In this document: piece after piece, positions 1 to 7,112 of the stretch
Position numbering within the stretch: the first letter of the stretch is position 1
Layout of the letters: each line of letters begins with the position of its first letter
Source of the DNA: Rhodobacteraceae bacterium UBA6273
GTDB lineage: Bacteria > Pseudomonadota > Alphaproteobacteria > Rhodobacterales > Rhodobacteraceae
Direction of reading: 5' to 3'
Assembly: GCA_002440625.1 (NCBI GenBank)
Contig: DJUV01000266.1
Coordinates: 1 to 14,494 of the forward strand
DNA length: 14,494 nt
Notes under the pieces: generated by a model
Told to the model about the DNA's origin: nothing
Databases searched by the model: none
What the model saw: only the letters and a program-made list of their open reading frames with translations
Made by a program: the position numbers and the translations under genes

Positions 1-131
1 GTGGACTTGCCGCAGCCCGAAGGGCCGACGAGGACGATGAATTCGCCGTCCGCGATGTCGAGGTTGATGTCGCGAAGAACCTCGACGTTGCCGTAGCGCT
101 TGGCGACGTTCGTCAGTTGCAACCGGGCCAT
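1..131 (-). CDS. Sugar ABC transporter ATP-binding protein, N-terminus only (MalK/UgpC type)
   Basis: Only the first 43 codons are in the window; the rest lies beyond base 1. They begin [20 protein letters not shown] and reach the Walker A motif GPSGCGKST at about residues 35-43, which binds ATP. This opening is typical of the CUT1 sugar importer ATPases (MalK/UgpC/MsmK), which power the two permeases encoded just upstream. The ATG lies 3 bp past the stop of the MalG-type permease, so it is the last visible gene of the operon and is probably translated together with the permease. The substrate cannot be read from the ATPase. Family assignment is secure; the C-terminal regulatory domain is unseen. 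Confidence 0.93.
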   Translation of the reverse strand, partial: MARLQLTNVAKRYGNVEVLRDINLDIADGEFIVLVGPSGCGKS

Positions 132-134
132 GGC

Positions 135-977
135 CTATCCTTTCACCGCGCCAGAGGTCAGACCCTGGACGAGGTAGCGCTGGATGAAGATGAAGAAGAG
201 ACAGGAGGGAATGAGCGCCAGAACGCCCGCCGCCATCATCTGCCCCCAGTCGACGGAGAATTTCGATACGAAGGTCAGAAGCCCGACCGGGAAGGTCATG
301 GCATCGTTCTTCGAGATCAGCATGAGCGCGAAGAGAAGCTCGGACCAGGCGGCGGTGAAGACAAAGCCCAACGTGGCGCCAAGCCCCGGCAGGGTCAGCG
401 GGAAGATCACCTTGCGCAGCGCCTGGAAGCGGGTGCAGCCATCCATCATCGCCGCTTCCTCAAGATCCTTCGGGATGCCGTCGAAGAAGGACTGCATGAG
501 GAAGGTGGCGAAGGGGACGTTGAAGGCGGTGTAGACCACGATCAGGCTCGTCAGCGAATTCAGAAGCCCCATCGCGGCCACGATCTTGTAGATCGGCGCG
601 ATGATCATCAGGAGCGGGAACATCTGTGTCACCAGCATCAGCGCGATGATCAGCCGCTTGCCGCCGAAGTTGAACCGCGAGAAGGCATAGCCCGCCCCGG
701 CGGCGATCAGCGTCGTCGCGGTCGCCGTCCCTAGCGACACGATCAGGCTGTTGCCGAAATAGGCGAGGAAGTCGGTCTGGAAGATCACCGTGCGGAAGTT
801 GCCGAGCGTCGTCTCGCTCGGCCAGAGTGCTGTGCCTTCGGTGAAGACCAGTTGGTCCGGCGTGATCGAGATCTTCACCAGCCAGTAGAGCGGGAAGAGC
901 GCGAAGATCAGGTAGAAGGCCAGCGCTGCATACTTGCCGATGGTCAGAACGGGCGATGGGCGGCGGGTTGCTGACAT
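135..977 (-). CDS. Carbohydrate ABC transporter permease, MalG/UgpE type
   Basis: A 280-residue inner-membrane protein, normal length for the MalG half of a CUT1 importer. Six hydrophobic segments are apparent, the first at about residues 13-35. The cytoplasmic coupling loop that contacts the ATPase is present as EEAAMMDGCTRFQALRKV at about residues 173-190, followed by the usual IFPLTLPGL. The ATG starts 7 bp after the stop of the MalF-type permease and is preceded by a good ribosome site (GAGGGG). Together with the MalF partner it should form the transmembrane channel fed by the binding protein encoded at 1914-3173. The transported sugar is unknown. Confidence 0.95.
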   Translation of the reverse strand: MSATRRPSPVLTIGKYAALAFYLIFALFPLYWLVKISITPDQLVFTEGTALWPSETTLGNFRTVIFQTDFLAYFGNSLIVSLGTATATTLIAAGAGYAFSRFNFGGKRLIIALMLVTQMFPLLMIIAPIYKIVAAMGLLNSLTSLIVVYTAFNVPFATFLMQSFFDGIPKDLEEAAMMDGCTRFQALRKVIFPLTLPGLGATLGFVFTAAWSELLFALMLISKNDAMTFPVGLLTFVSKFSVDWGQMMAAGVLALIPSCLFFIFIQRYLVQGLTSGAVKG

Positions 978-984
978 TGGCCCC

Positions 985-1917
985 TCAGATCTTCACGAAG
1001 CGGCGCCGGATGGCGAGAAGAAGGACGGCATAGATCATCAGAAGCACAAGCAGCGCCACGGCGATGGCCGAGGCATAGCCGAAGTCGAGTTTGCGGAAGG
1101 CGGTGGTGAAAACGTAGGTCGAGAGGATCTGCGTCGCATTGGCGGGGCCGCCACCGGTCATGACGAAGATCAGGTCGGCAAAGTTGGCGATCCAGATCGT
1201 CCGGAGCATGACGGTGATGGCGATCATCGGCGCAAGGAACGGCAGGGTGATCTTGGTGAAGACCTGCCAGGTCGAGGCGCCGTCGATCTCCGCCGCCTCG
1301 TAAAGCTCTCCCGGAATGGATTGCAGCGCGGCGAGAAGCGTGATGGCGAAGAACGGCACGCCGAACCAGACATTGGCGGCCACCGGCCCCCACATGGCAA
1401 GATCGGGGTCGCCGAGGATGTTGTAGGGTTCCGAGAGGATGCCAAGGGCGGCCATCCAGTGCGGCAGGGGGCCGATCACCGGGTTGAAAAGCCAGGCCCA
1501 GGTCAGGGCCGAAAGAAAGGTCGGCACCGCCCAGGGCAGGAAGACCAGCGCCTGAAACAGACGCTTGCCAGCGAACTGGGTGTTCAGGAGCAGCGCAAGG
1601 CCAAGGCCGAGCGCGAACTGGAAGACGAGCGAGCTCAGCGTCCACCAGACGGTGTTTTCCAAGGCCAGCCAGAACTTCGCATCGCGCCAGAGCGTCGCGT
1701 AGTTCTCAAACCCGATCCAGCCGGTCGCGAAGGGCTTCAGAAGCGTGATCGACTGGAAGGAATAGGAAATGCCGATCACCAGCGGCACCAGCATGACGAG
1801 CGCGATCATCGCCACCGCCGGGCCGACATAAAGATAGGGCTCGACCAGATAGCGCATGTAGGCTGAACGCCACGCCCGGGAAATCCCGGACGCGGCAGCG
1901 GTGCGAGTGGTGGTCAT
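985..1917 (-). CDS. Carbohydrate ABC transporter permease, MalF/UgpA type
   Basis: A 310-residue membrane protein starting MTTTRTAAASGISRAW. I chose the ATG at 1917 because it overlaps the stop of the binding-protein gene as ATGA, the classic translational-coupling arrangement; the frame is open 16 codons further upstream but that would run deep into the neighbouring gene. A hydrophobic segment at about residues 30-52 is followed by further membrane segments. The EAA coupling loop reads YEAAEIDGASTWQVFTKI at about residues 206-223, followed by TLPFLAPM. It lacks the large periplasmic insertion of enteric MalF and is closer to the UgpA/LacF size class. It pairs with the MalG-type permease 7 bp downstream. 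Confidence 0.94.
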   Translation of the reverse strand: MTTTRTAAASGISRAWRSAYMRYLVEPYLYVGPAVAMIALVMLVPLVIGISYSFQSITLLKPFATGWIGFENYATLWRDAKFWLALENTVWWTLSSLVFQFALGLGLALLLNTQFAGKRLFQALVFLPWAVPTFLSALTWAWLFNPVIGPLPHWMAALGILSEPYNILGDPDLAMWGPVAANVWFGVPFFAITLLAALQSIPGELYEAAEIDGASTWQVFTKITLPFLAPMIAITVMLRTIWIANFADLIFVMTGGGPANATQILSTYVFTTAFRKLDFGYASAIAVALLVLLMIYAVLLLAIRRRFVKI

Positions 1918-3173
1918 TGCTTGGCTTTCCACTTGGCCTGTTCGTCGGTGAGGAACGTCGCCCATTCATCGGCAACGTCCTGCGCCGTGCGCTGGCCAAG
2001 CAGGGCCTGCTGGGCGCTTTCCAGAACCACGGTGCTGCCGAAGTAGCCCCACTGTTCCAGATAGGTCGGCATCACCGTCGGCACGTACTGCTCGCCGTTC
2101 AGTTCCTCGAACCAGCCCTTGAACTGCTCGGTCTTGAAGAAGGGGTCCTGATCGGCGCCCTTGTGGATCGGGATCACGCCGACGCGCTTGGCCCAGATCG
2201 CGTTGGCCTCGGGCGAAGAGAGCGAGGCGACGAGTTTCCATGCCTCGTCCTCATTCTGGGTCGCCTTGAAGATCGACCAGCCGGCGAAGCCGATGGTCGG
2301 GAAGGCCTTGCCCGAGGGGCCGACCGGCATCGGGATCACGGCGAAATCCTCGGCCGGCATCCGCTCGGCGATGGCGATCAGCGCGTCGGGGTCCTGGTCA
2401 AGGAAGGCGCAGGTGCCGGAATAGAAGCCGGCGACGATCTCGTTGAAGCCCCAGTTGACCGAATCCTTCGGGGCATAGCCCTTCTGGTACATGTCCATCA
2501 GGAACTGGATGCCGGCGACCGATCCGGGTTCATTCACCCGGCTTTTGCCGTCTTCGGTGAAGAACTCGTTGGTGCCGTTCATCGTCGCGGCCATCATGAT
2601 CCAGCCGTTGGTGCCGCCGGGGCCGCCGCGCAGGCAATAGCCGTACTTGCCGTCAAGCTTCGACACGGCTTCCGACGCCGCCATGAATTCCTCCATGGTC
2701 TTCGGCGGTTCCGCCACGCCCGCTTCGGCCAGAAGCTTCTTGTTGTAGAACATGGCGCGCAGATAGAAGCCGTAGGGGATCATGTAGGCGTCGCCCGCCT
2801 GCCGGCCCATGGCGAGGGTCTTTTCGGTCAGCGTGGCGCCGTTGTCCCAGCTTGCGATATGGCCCTCAAGGCTCGCAAGCTGGTCCGTGCCGGCATAAAG
2901 CGCGAGCCAGGTATCGGGCATTTCGACCACGTCGGGAATGTCGCCGCCCGACACCATCGTCGCCAGCTTCTCGAATGCCTGGCCCCAGGGCAGCGAGGTG
3001 ATTTCCACCGTCGTGCCGGGGTTCTGCTTTTCGAACTCGGCGACCAGGCCCTTCAGCACCTCGGTGCGTTCGGGGCTCGTGATCACCTCGACCAGCTTCA
3101 GCGTGGTCTGGGCGTAAGCGGCAGTCGACATCAGGGCCGCCAAAGCGGTTATTGCAGCAAGTCGCAGTTTCAT
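1914..3173 (-). CDS. Periplasmic sugar-binding protein of ABC importer (family 1)
   Basis: A 419-residue protein with a clear Sec signal peptide: MKLRLAAITALAALMSTAAYA, cleaved most likely after AYA at residue 21. There is no lipobox cysteine, so it should be soluble in the periplasm. The mature part starts QTTLKLVEVITSPERTEVLK and has the general features of family 1 solute-binding proteins (MalE/UgpB size class), including the FEKQNPGTTVEI strand pattern near residues 48-59. The ribosome site GGAGG lies about 6 bp before the ATG. The gene follows the PLP enzyme by 30 bp and overlaps the MalF-type permease by 4 bp. The ligand cannot be read from sequence; the co-transcribed PLP enzyme hints that it may not be a plain sugar. 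Confidence 0.93.
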   Translation of the reverse strand: MKLRLAAITALAALMSTAAYAQTTLKLVEVITSPERTEVLKGLVAEFEKQNPGTTVEITSLPWGQAFEKLATMVSGGDIPDVVEMPDTWLALYAGTDQLASLEGHIASWDNGATLTEKTLAMGRQAGDAYMIPYGFYLRAMFYNKKLLAEAGVAEPPKTMEEFMAASEAVSKLDGKYGYCLRGGPGGTNGWIMMAATMNGTNEFFTEDGKSRVNEPGSVAGIQFLMDMYQKGYAPKDSVNWGFNEIVAGFYSGTCAFLDQDPDALIAIAERMPAEDFAVIPMPVGPSGKAFPTIGFAGWSIFKATQNEDEAWKLVASLSSPEANAIWAKRVGVIPIHKGADQDPFFKTEQFKGWFEELNGEQYVPTVMPTYLEQWGYFGSTVVLESAQQALLGQRTAQDVADEWATFLTDEQAKWKAKQ

Positions 3174-3203
3174 TTTTTCCTCCGGGTTGGTTGGCCGCCC
3201 TCC

Positions 3204-4361
3204 TCAGGCGGCGCTCTCGCTCAGGGCCGCCTCCAGATCGGCCCAAAGATCGGCGGGGCTTTCCAGCCCCAGACTGAAGCGGACAAGGCGTGGCGACACG
3301 CCGAACCGCTGTGCTGAATTCTGTTCGCCCTGCTGCGACAGCGTGGCCTGCGCGGGGAGGACGAGGCTTTCGAACCCGCCCCAGCTAACGCCGATGCGGA
3401 AGTGCTTCAGCCGGTCGACAAAACGCGGAATGTCGACCCTGTCGTCGAACTCGACCGACAGGAGGCCGGCCCGGCCCGTCAGGCCGGGCACCACATTGGG
3501 GCCGGGCGAGTGAATGGCCGTGACGCGGGGCAGGGCCGCGAGCCTTTCGATGAAGTGGTTTGCCGTCGCCTGATGGCGCAGCATCCTCACATCCAGCGTG
3601 CGCAGGCCGCGCGTCAGGAGAAAGGCCTCGAACGGCGCAAGTTTCGCGCCGAGAAGCGGCAGCGTCAGGTCGCGGATCCTGCCGATCAGTTCGGATGACG
3701 CGACGACGACCCCGGCCACGGTGTCGGAATGGCCGGAGATGTATTTGGACGCCGAATGCAGGACGACGTCGATGCCAAGGGTCAGCGGCCGCTGAAAGAC
3801 CGGCGTCGCCCAGGAATTGTCGATCACCGTCAGCGCGCCATGCCGGCGGGCATGCTCGGCGACCATCGGCAGGTTCAAGGGCTTGAAGACAAGCGAGGAG
3901 GGGCTTTCGAGATAGGCGAGCTTCACGCCTTTCAGAAGATCGGCGTCGCGTTCGAAGGCAGAGGCGGGGTGATAGGTGATCTCGATCCCGAAGGGCCGCA
4001 GCAGCCGTTCGAAAAGCCGGTAGGCATCGGGGTAGACATGTTCCACGCAGGCGATACGGTCGCCGGGGCGGACAAGCGCGAGCACGGTCGAGGAGATTGC
4101 CGCCATGCCCGAGGCAAACCCGACGGCGGCCTCGCCTGCTTCGGCGCCCGCCATCAGGCCCTCGAAGGCCGCGACGGTCGGATTCTGCACCCGGGTATAG
4201 ACCGGCTGCGAGGTTTCGCCGGCCATGCGGTCGACAAAATCCTGATAGCTGTCGAAAGAGAAGAGCGAGGTCTGCACGATCGGCGGCGTGATCGAGCCTC
4301 CAGGGCCGTCATAGGCGGCAGCGAGCAGGGTGGCGAGGTCGGGCATGACCGGATCACGCAT
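3204..4361 (-). CDS. PLP-dependent trans-sulfuration family enzyme (cystathionine lyase/synthase-like)
   Basis: A 385-residue fold-type I PLP enzyme of the Cys/Met metabolism family, normal length. Visible active-site elements are YTRVQNPT (55-62, phosphate contact from the partner subunit), FASGMAAIS (82-90), the ring-stacking Tyr in VYPDAYRLF (about 110), VIDNSWATPVFQRPL (179-193, with Asp181 binding the pyridine nitrogen), and HSASKYISGHSD (202-213), where Lys206 forms the Schiff base. The WATP and SGHSD wording resembles MetC-type beta-lyases, but members include gamma-synthases, gamma-lyases and transaminase-like catabolic enzymes, so the exact reaction is open. I chose the ATG at 4361: it follows GGAGG by 6 bp and overlaps the regulator stop by 8 bp. 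An upstream ATG at 4388 lies inside the regulator and is less likely. Confidence 0.9.
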   Translation of the reverse strand: MRDPVMPDLATLLAAAYDGPGGSITPPIVQTSLFSFDSYQDFVDRMAGETSQPVYTRVQNPTVAAFEGLMAGAEAGEAAVGFASGMAAISSTVLALVRPGDRIACVEHVYPDAYRLFERLLRPFGIEITYHPASAFERDADLLKGVKLAYLESPSSLVFKPLNLPMVAEHARRHGALTVIDNSWATPVFQRPLTLGIDVVLHSASKYISGHSDTVAGVVVASSELIGRIRDLTLPLLGAKLAPFEAFLLTRGLRTLDVRMLRHQATANHFIERLAALPRVTAIHSPGPNVVPGLTGRAGLLSVEFDDRVDIPRFVDRLKHFRIGVSWGGFESLVLPAQATLSQQGEQNSAQRFGVSPRLVRFSLGLESPADLWADLEAALSESAA

Positions 4362-5091
4362 CGCCGCCCTCCATTTCCCGGCGCACATCGGCCTCGACGA
4401 TGTCGAGGATCTCGGCCGTCACGGCTGCGGCGCGGGTTTCGTCGCCGGCGGCGATGGCTTCGGCCAGCGGCCTATGCAGCGGAATGGTCGCAGCACCAAG
4501 ATGCGCCTTGCCGAAGGGCGTGTCGTAGATGTCATGGAAGGCATGATGGATCTGCCAGATAATCTGGCCGAAGAGCGGGTTGCCGGTCGCATCGTGAATG
4601 GCGGCATGAAAGCGGTGATCGGCTGGCCGCCAGTCCTCCGCCGCCTCGAAGACCGCGATCAGTTCGGCCATCCGCGCGAGGATCACCTTGCGCTCCTGTG
4701 TGGAGGCATTGCGGGCGGCGAGGCGCGAGGCTTCGATCTCAAGCGGGCGGCGCACGGCATGGGTGCGGATCAGGCTTTCGGCCTCAAGCTTCAGGGTCAG
4801 CGGCAGATGGATCGAGCGAGAGGAGATTTCCGCCGACAGCCGCGTCCCTGCGCCCTTGTTGCGGGTCACGATGCCCAGGCTCTGCCAGGACTTGATCGCC
4901 TCGCGGATGGAGGATCTTGATACGCCGAGCCGTTCGGCCAGTTCGATCTCGGGCGGCAGCCTGTCGCCGATGCCTATGCCTTCCCGTTCGATCAGGGCGA
5001 TAATCGCATCGACGACCGCGCTGTCGCGGTTGCGCCTGGCGCCAGCGGGATCAACCTGCTCCTGTATTCTCGACGCCTCACTGATCGTCAC
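4354..5091 (-). CDS. GntR-family transcriptional regulator, FadR/FCD subfamily
   Basis: A 245-residue regulator starting with GTG, preceded by GGGGGA. The winged helix-turn-helix spans about residues 23-85, with the signature RLPPEIELAERLGVSRSSIR. A C-terminal helical FCD ligand-binding domain follows (about 100-235). Candidate metal or ligand residues are Asp158 and His162 in DHRFHAAIHDATGNP and His206 in LHRPLAEAI. FCD regulators usually repress catabolic and uptake genes and release DNA on binding an organic acid or sugar acid. This is the first gene of the operon, just downstream of two FadR-type operators, so autoregulation together with control of the enzyme and transporter is likely. 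The effector is unknown. Confidence 0.93.
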   Translation of the reverse strand: MTISEASRIQEQVDPAGARRNRDSAVVDAIIALIEREGIGIGDRLPPEIELAERLGVSRSSIREAIKSWQSLGIVTRNKGAGTRLSAEISSRSIHLPLTLKLEAESLIRTHAVRRPLEIEASRLAARNASTQERKVILARMAELIAVFEAAEDWRPADHRFHAAIHDATGNPLFGQIIWQIHHAFHDIYDTPFGKAHLGAATIPLHRPLAEAIAAGDETRAAAVTAEILDIVEADVRREMEGGDA

Positions 5092-5121
5092 CGCGATCCC
5101 CCGAAAACTCCGCGAGAATCA

Positions 5122-5149
5122 GTGATAGCAGATTGTCCGACATTGTCAA
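5122..5149 (-). promoter_or_regulatory. Candidate sigma-70 promoter of the gntR-PLP enzyme-ABC operon
   Basis: On the minus strand a perfect -35 box TTGACA (5149-5144) is followed after 16 bp by TATCAC (5127-5122), a 4 of 6 match to a -10 box. The start codon of the regulator lies about 30 bp further on. One operator sits in the spacer and another just upstream of the -35, which fits repression by steric blocking. No transcript data support the call. Confidence 0.55.
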
Positions 5150-5164
5150 AACATTGTCTGACAA
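5133..5164 (-). promoter_or_regulatory. Paired FadR-type GntR operators
   Basis: The site TTGTCTGACAA (5154-5164) is a perfect 11-bp palindrome of the form known for FadR/FCD regulators (T-GT-N3-AC-A). A second copy, TTGTCCGACAT (5133-5143), differs at the last base and the centre. The centres, 5159 and 5138, are 21 bp apart, two helical turns, so two dimers could bind the same face of the helix. A weaker half-site, TTGTCAAAACA, lies between them. The binding protein is inferred to be the adjacent GntR regulator. Confidence 0.7.
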
Positions 5165-5305
5165 AGATTGCATGGAGCCTCCCGTCGTGCGGTTCGAGCA
5201 GGCGGTTCTCCTTCTTGTTCAAGGTGAACAGCATCCTTGCGCCCGTACGCCGGGCGACCCCGCCGAGCCTTTCAAGCTTCAGGCGCCGTCAGTATGAAAT
5301 TCTAT
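5165..5305. other. Intergenic stretch with no recognised gene
   Basis: Between the GntR operators and the left end of the IS630 remnant I see no coding sequence with family resemblance, no RNA gene and no clear terminator. The minus strand has an open frame here, without a start codon and without a recognisable product, so I do not call a gene. Confidence 0.4.
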
Positions 5306-5922
5306 TACAGCATTTGCTGAAAACTTTCAGATCCCGGGTATCGGGGAGCCGTCACGACAAGGCTGCTGCCCACCAGTATGCCGCAACTGGACGGGAACCA
5401 GATGCTGTCGAATACATCGCAGAAAGCCAGTGCAAGTGCCTCACCCGCCTGCGCGGGCGCGCCCCGAAGGGCGAACGCCTGATCGGCAGCGCCCCATTCG
5501 GCCGCTGGCACACCCAGACCTTCGCCGCCGGGCTCTCGGTCGAGGGGCCGGTCGCTCTCTGGGTGATCCCCGGCGCGATGGACCGGCAGGCGTTCGATGT
5601 CTGGATCGAGACCCAACTCGCCCCCGTCCTTACGCCGGGCACCGCCGCCATCCTCGACAACCTCTTCGTTCACCGCAGCCCCCGTGCCGCCGCGATCCTC
5701 AAGGCTCAAGGCTCCTGTCGTTGCCCGCTTACAGCCCCGATCTCAACCCCATCGAGTTGGCCTTCTCCAAGCTCAAGGCCCATCTGCGGCGCATCCGCGC
5801 CAAAACCTTCGACGCCGTCATCGCAGCCCTCGGAAATGTCTGCGACCTCTTCACCCAGGACGAATGCCTCAACTACCTTGCCCACGCGGGGTATGTCTCA
5901 GATTAAATGCAAATGGCTTTAG
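5306..5922 (+). mobile_element. IS630-family insertion sequence remnant, internally deleted
   Basis: About 0.6 kb instead of the roughly 1.0-1.2 kb of an intact IS630-type element. The right end, just after the transposase stop, reads outward-in as TAAAGCCATTTGC (5921-5909). The left end has TACAGCATTTGC (5306-5317), an imperfect inverted match with one gap, and both begin with the TA expected from IS630 target duplication. The N-terminal half of the transposase gene is missing between these ends. The ends are my by-eye estimate; the transposase identity is much firmer than the boundaries. Confidence 0.45.
5422..5906 (+). pseudogene. IS630-family transposase, truncated and frameshifted
   Basis: This is the C-terminal DDE part of an IS630 transposase. 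In one frame LTRLRGRAPKGERLIGSAPF and later ILDNLFVHRSP (second catalytic Asp) are clear; in another frame LLSLPAYSPDLNPIELAFSK (third catalytic residue, Glu) and the ending AHAGYVSD are clear. The switch falls at about 5701-5714, where AAGGCTC occurs twice in tandem; adding one more copy would restore a continuous family-like LKAQGSRLLSLPAYSP. The N-terminal helix-turn-helix region is absent, and the first catalytic Asp, expected just before the LTRLRG motif, is not found. The gene cannot encode an active enzyme. Confidence 0.85.
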
Positions 5923-6207
5923 AACCACGTCGACCTGGAGCGCAGCCTGTCCACCACAAGCCACTTCAAGCAGATCCGCGCCGCTCTCTCCGAGCGAGGC
6001 GGTCGCTGCGCCGCATGAGGGGCAGGTCTGCTGTCCTGACAGAGACGGTTTCGCATCAGCATTGCAGCGCCCAGCAAACCGCTTGCGGCAATTGTGATGC
6101 TCCGTCAGACTGCGGGCAGTTTGGGGGTTGCGCGATGCGAAAGAATCGTTCGCGTTTTGGGGGGAAATGTAACACGCCTTTTGGCCAAACCAGAGTCGCC
6201 CCGCGAA
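5923..6207. other. Leader region of the cyanophycin module with a short open fragment
   Basis: Right of the IS end, 5923-6018 reads without interruption as 31 codons (NHVDLERSLSTTSHFKQIRA and a short tail) and a TGA stop. It looks like the 3' end of a gene cut by the IS, but I do not recognise it. From 6019 to 6207 there is no gene I can support. The frame of cyanophycinase stays open back to a GTG at 6094, but that stretch lacks family resemblance and a ribosome site. The promoter of the cyanophycin genes should lie here; I found no convincing -35/-10 pair. Confidence 0.4.
6137..6153. promoter_or_regulatory. 17-bp imperfect palindrome upstream of cphB, candidate operator
   Basis: GCGAAAGAATCGTTCGC has 8-bp arms that pair at 7 of 8 positions around a central A. 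It lies about 55 bp before the chosen cphB start, where a regulator site could sit. It is too weak as a hairpin for a terminator. No regulator for it is encoded next to the module, so the function is a guess. Confidence 0.3.
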
Positions 6208-7080
6208 ATGTGCCCTGCGCCTTTGCCTAACGAAGCTTCACGCGGCTTCATCATCCCGATCGGCGGCGGCGAGGATCGCGTGAAGGAGCGGCATATCCAC
6301 CGTCGCTTCGTGGAACTTGCAGGGGGCAAGAGCGCCGACATCGTCGTCATCCCGACTGCGTCTGAGCTCGAAACCACGGGCGCCGACTACAAGCGGATGT
6401 TCCTGGGTCTCGGCGCCTCGACGGTGGATTTCCTGCCGATCACCAAGCGCGCCGATTGCGACAATCCGCGCTATGTCGACATGCTCGACAATGCCACGGG
6501 CATCTTCCTGACGGGAGGCAACCAGCTTCGGCTGTCCACCATTCTCGGGGGCACGGGCATCGCCCAGAAGATCCGGCGCCGCAATGCCGCCGGTGTGCCG
6601 GTCGCGGGGACATCCGCCGGTGCTTCGATCATGTCCGAGCACATGATCGCGGGCGGCGAAAGCAATTCGGCGCCGGCTGTCGGCTCCGTCAGTCTGGCAC
6701 CGGGCCTCGGGCTGACCAACGCGGTCATCATCGACCAGCATTTCACCGAACGGAACCGGCTTGGGCGGCTCCTGACGGCGTCATCCTACAATCCCTTCCT
6801 GATCGGCATCGGCATCGACGAGGATACCGCCGCCTTCATCGGGCCGGATGGCGTGTTCGAGGTCGTGGGTTCAGGCACCGTCACGGTGGTCGATGCCTCT
6901 GGTCTCACGCATTCGTCGATGTGGGACGCAGCGCCGGGGCAGGCGCTGACGCTTCTGGGGCTGAAAGTACATGTTCTTGGTGAGGGGTGCCGGTACGATC
7001 TGGTCGGCCGCCACGCCTATCCGCCGGATCAACTCGCGGGCTTCTGCTCGCTGCTGGACGACAAATCAAAGGTTGGCTGA
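6208..7080 (+). CDS. cphB: Cyanophycinase (peptidase family S51)
   Basis: A 290-residue serine exopeptidase that cleaves cyanophycin (multi-L-arginyl-poly-L-aspartate) to beta-Asp-Arg dipeptides in the cytoplasm. The family opening RGFIIPIGGGEDR starts at about residue 10. Further motifs are FLTGGNQLRL (substrate pocket), GTSAGAS with the nucleophile Ser136, and VIIDQHFTERNRLGRLL. Length matches characterised CphB proteins (about 270). I prefer the ATG at 6208 because homology begins just after it; the frame is open to a GTG at 6094, and neither start has a good ribosome site, so the N-terminus is uncertain. The next gene, cphA, starts 32 bp downstream on the same strand, so synthesis and breakdown enzymes are probably co-transcribed. 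Confidence 0.92.
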   Translation: MCPAPLPNEASRGFIIPIGGGEDRVKERHIHRRFVELAGGKSADIVVIPTASELETTGADYKRMFLGLGASTVDFLPITKRADCDNPRYVDMLDNATGIFLTGGNQLRLSTILGGTGIAQKIRRRNAAGVPVAGTSAGASIMSEHMIAGGESNSAPAVGSVSLAPGLGLTNAVIIDQHFTERNRLGRLLTASSYNPFLIGIGIDEDTAAFIGPDGVFEVVGSGTVTVVDASGLTHSSMWDAAPGQALTLLGLKVHVLGEGCRYDLVGRHAYPPDQLAGFCSLLDDKSKVG

Positions 7081-7112
7081 ACTGAACGCCGACAACACGG
7101 GGGGGAAGCGTC

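Noticed and set aside
1917..3317. A 466-codon plus-strand frame opposite the solute-binding protein, and similar frames at 934-1866 and 7635-9035
   Set aside because: They have His/Arg/Gly-rich composition with no domain features and lie antisense to well-supported genes.
5122..5922. A 266-codon plus-strand frame starting in the GntR operator region and running into the transposase
   Set aside because: The first 95 or so codons lack family resemblance and overlap the minus-strand promoter; only the part after about 5422 is transposase, and it is frameshifted.
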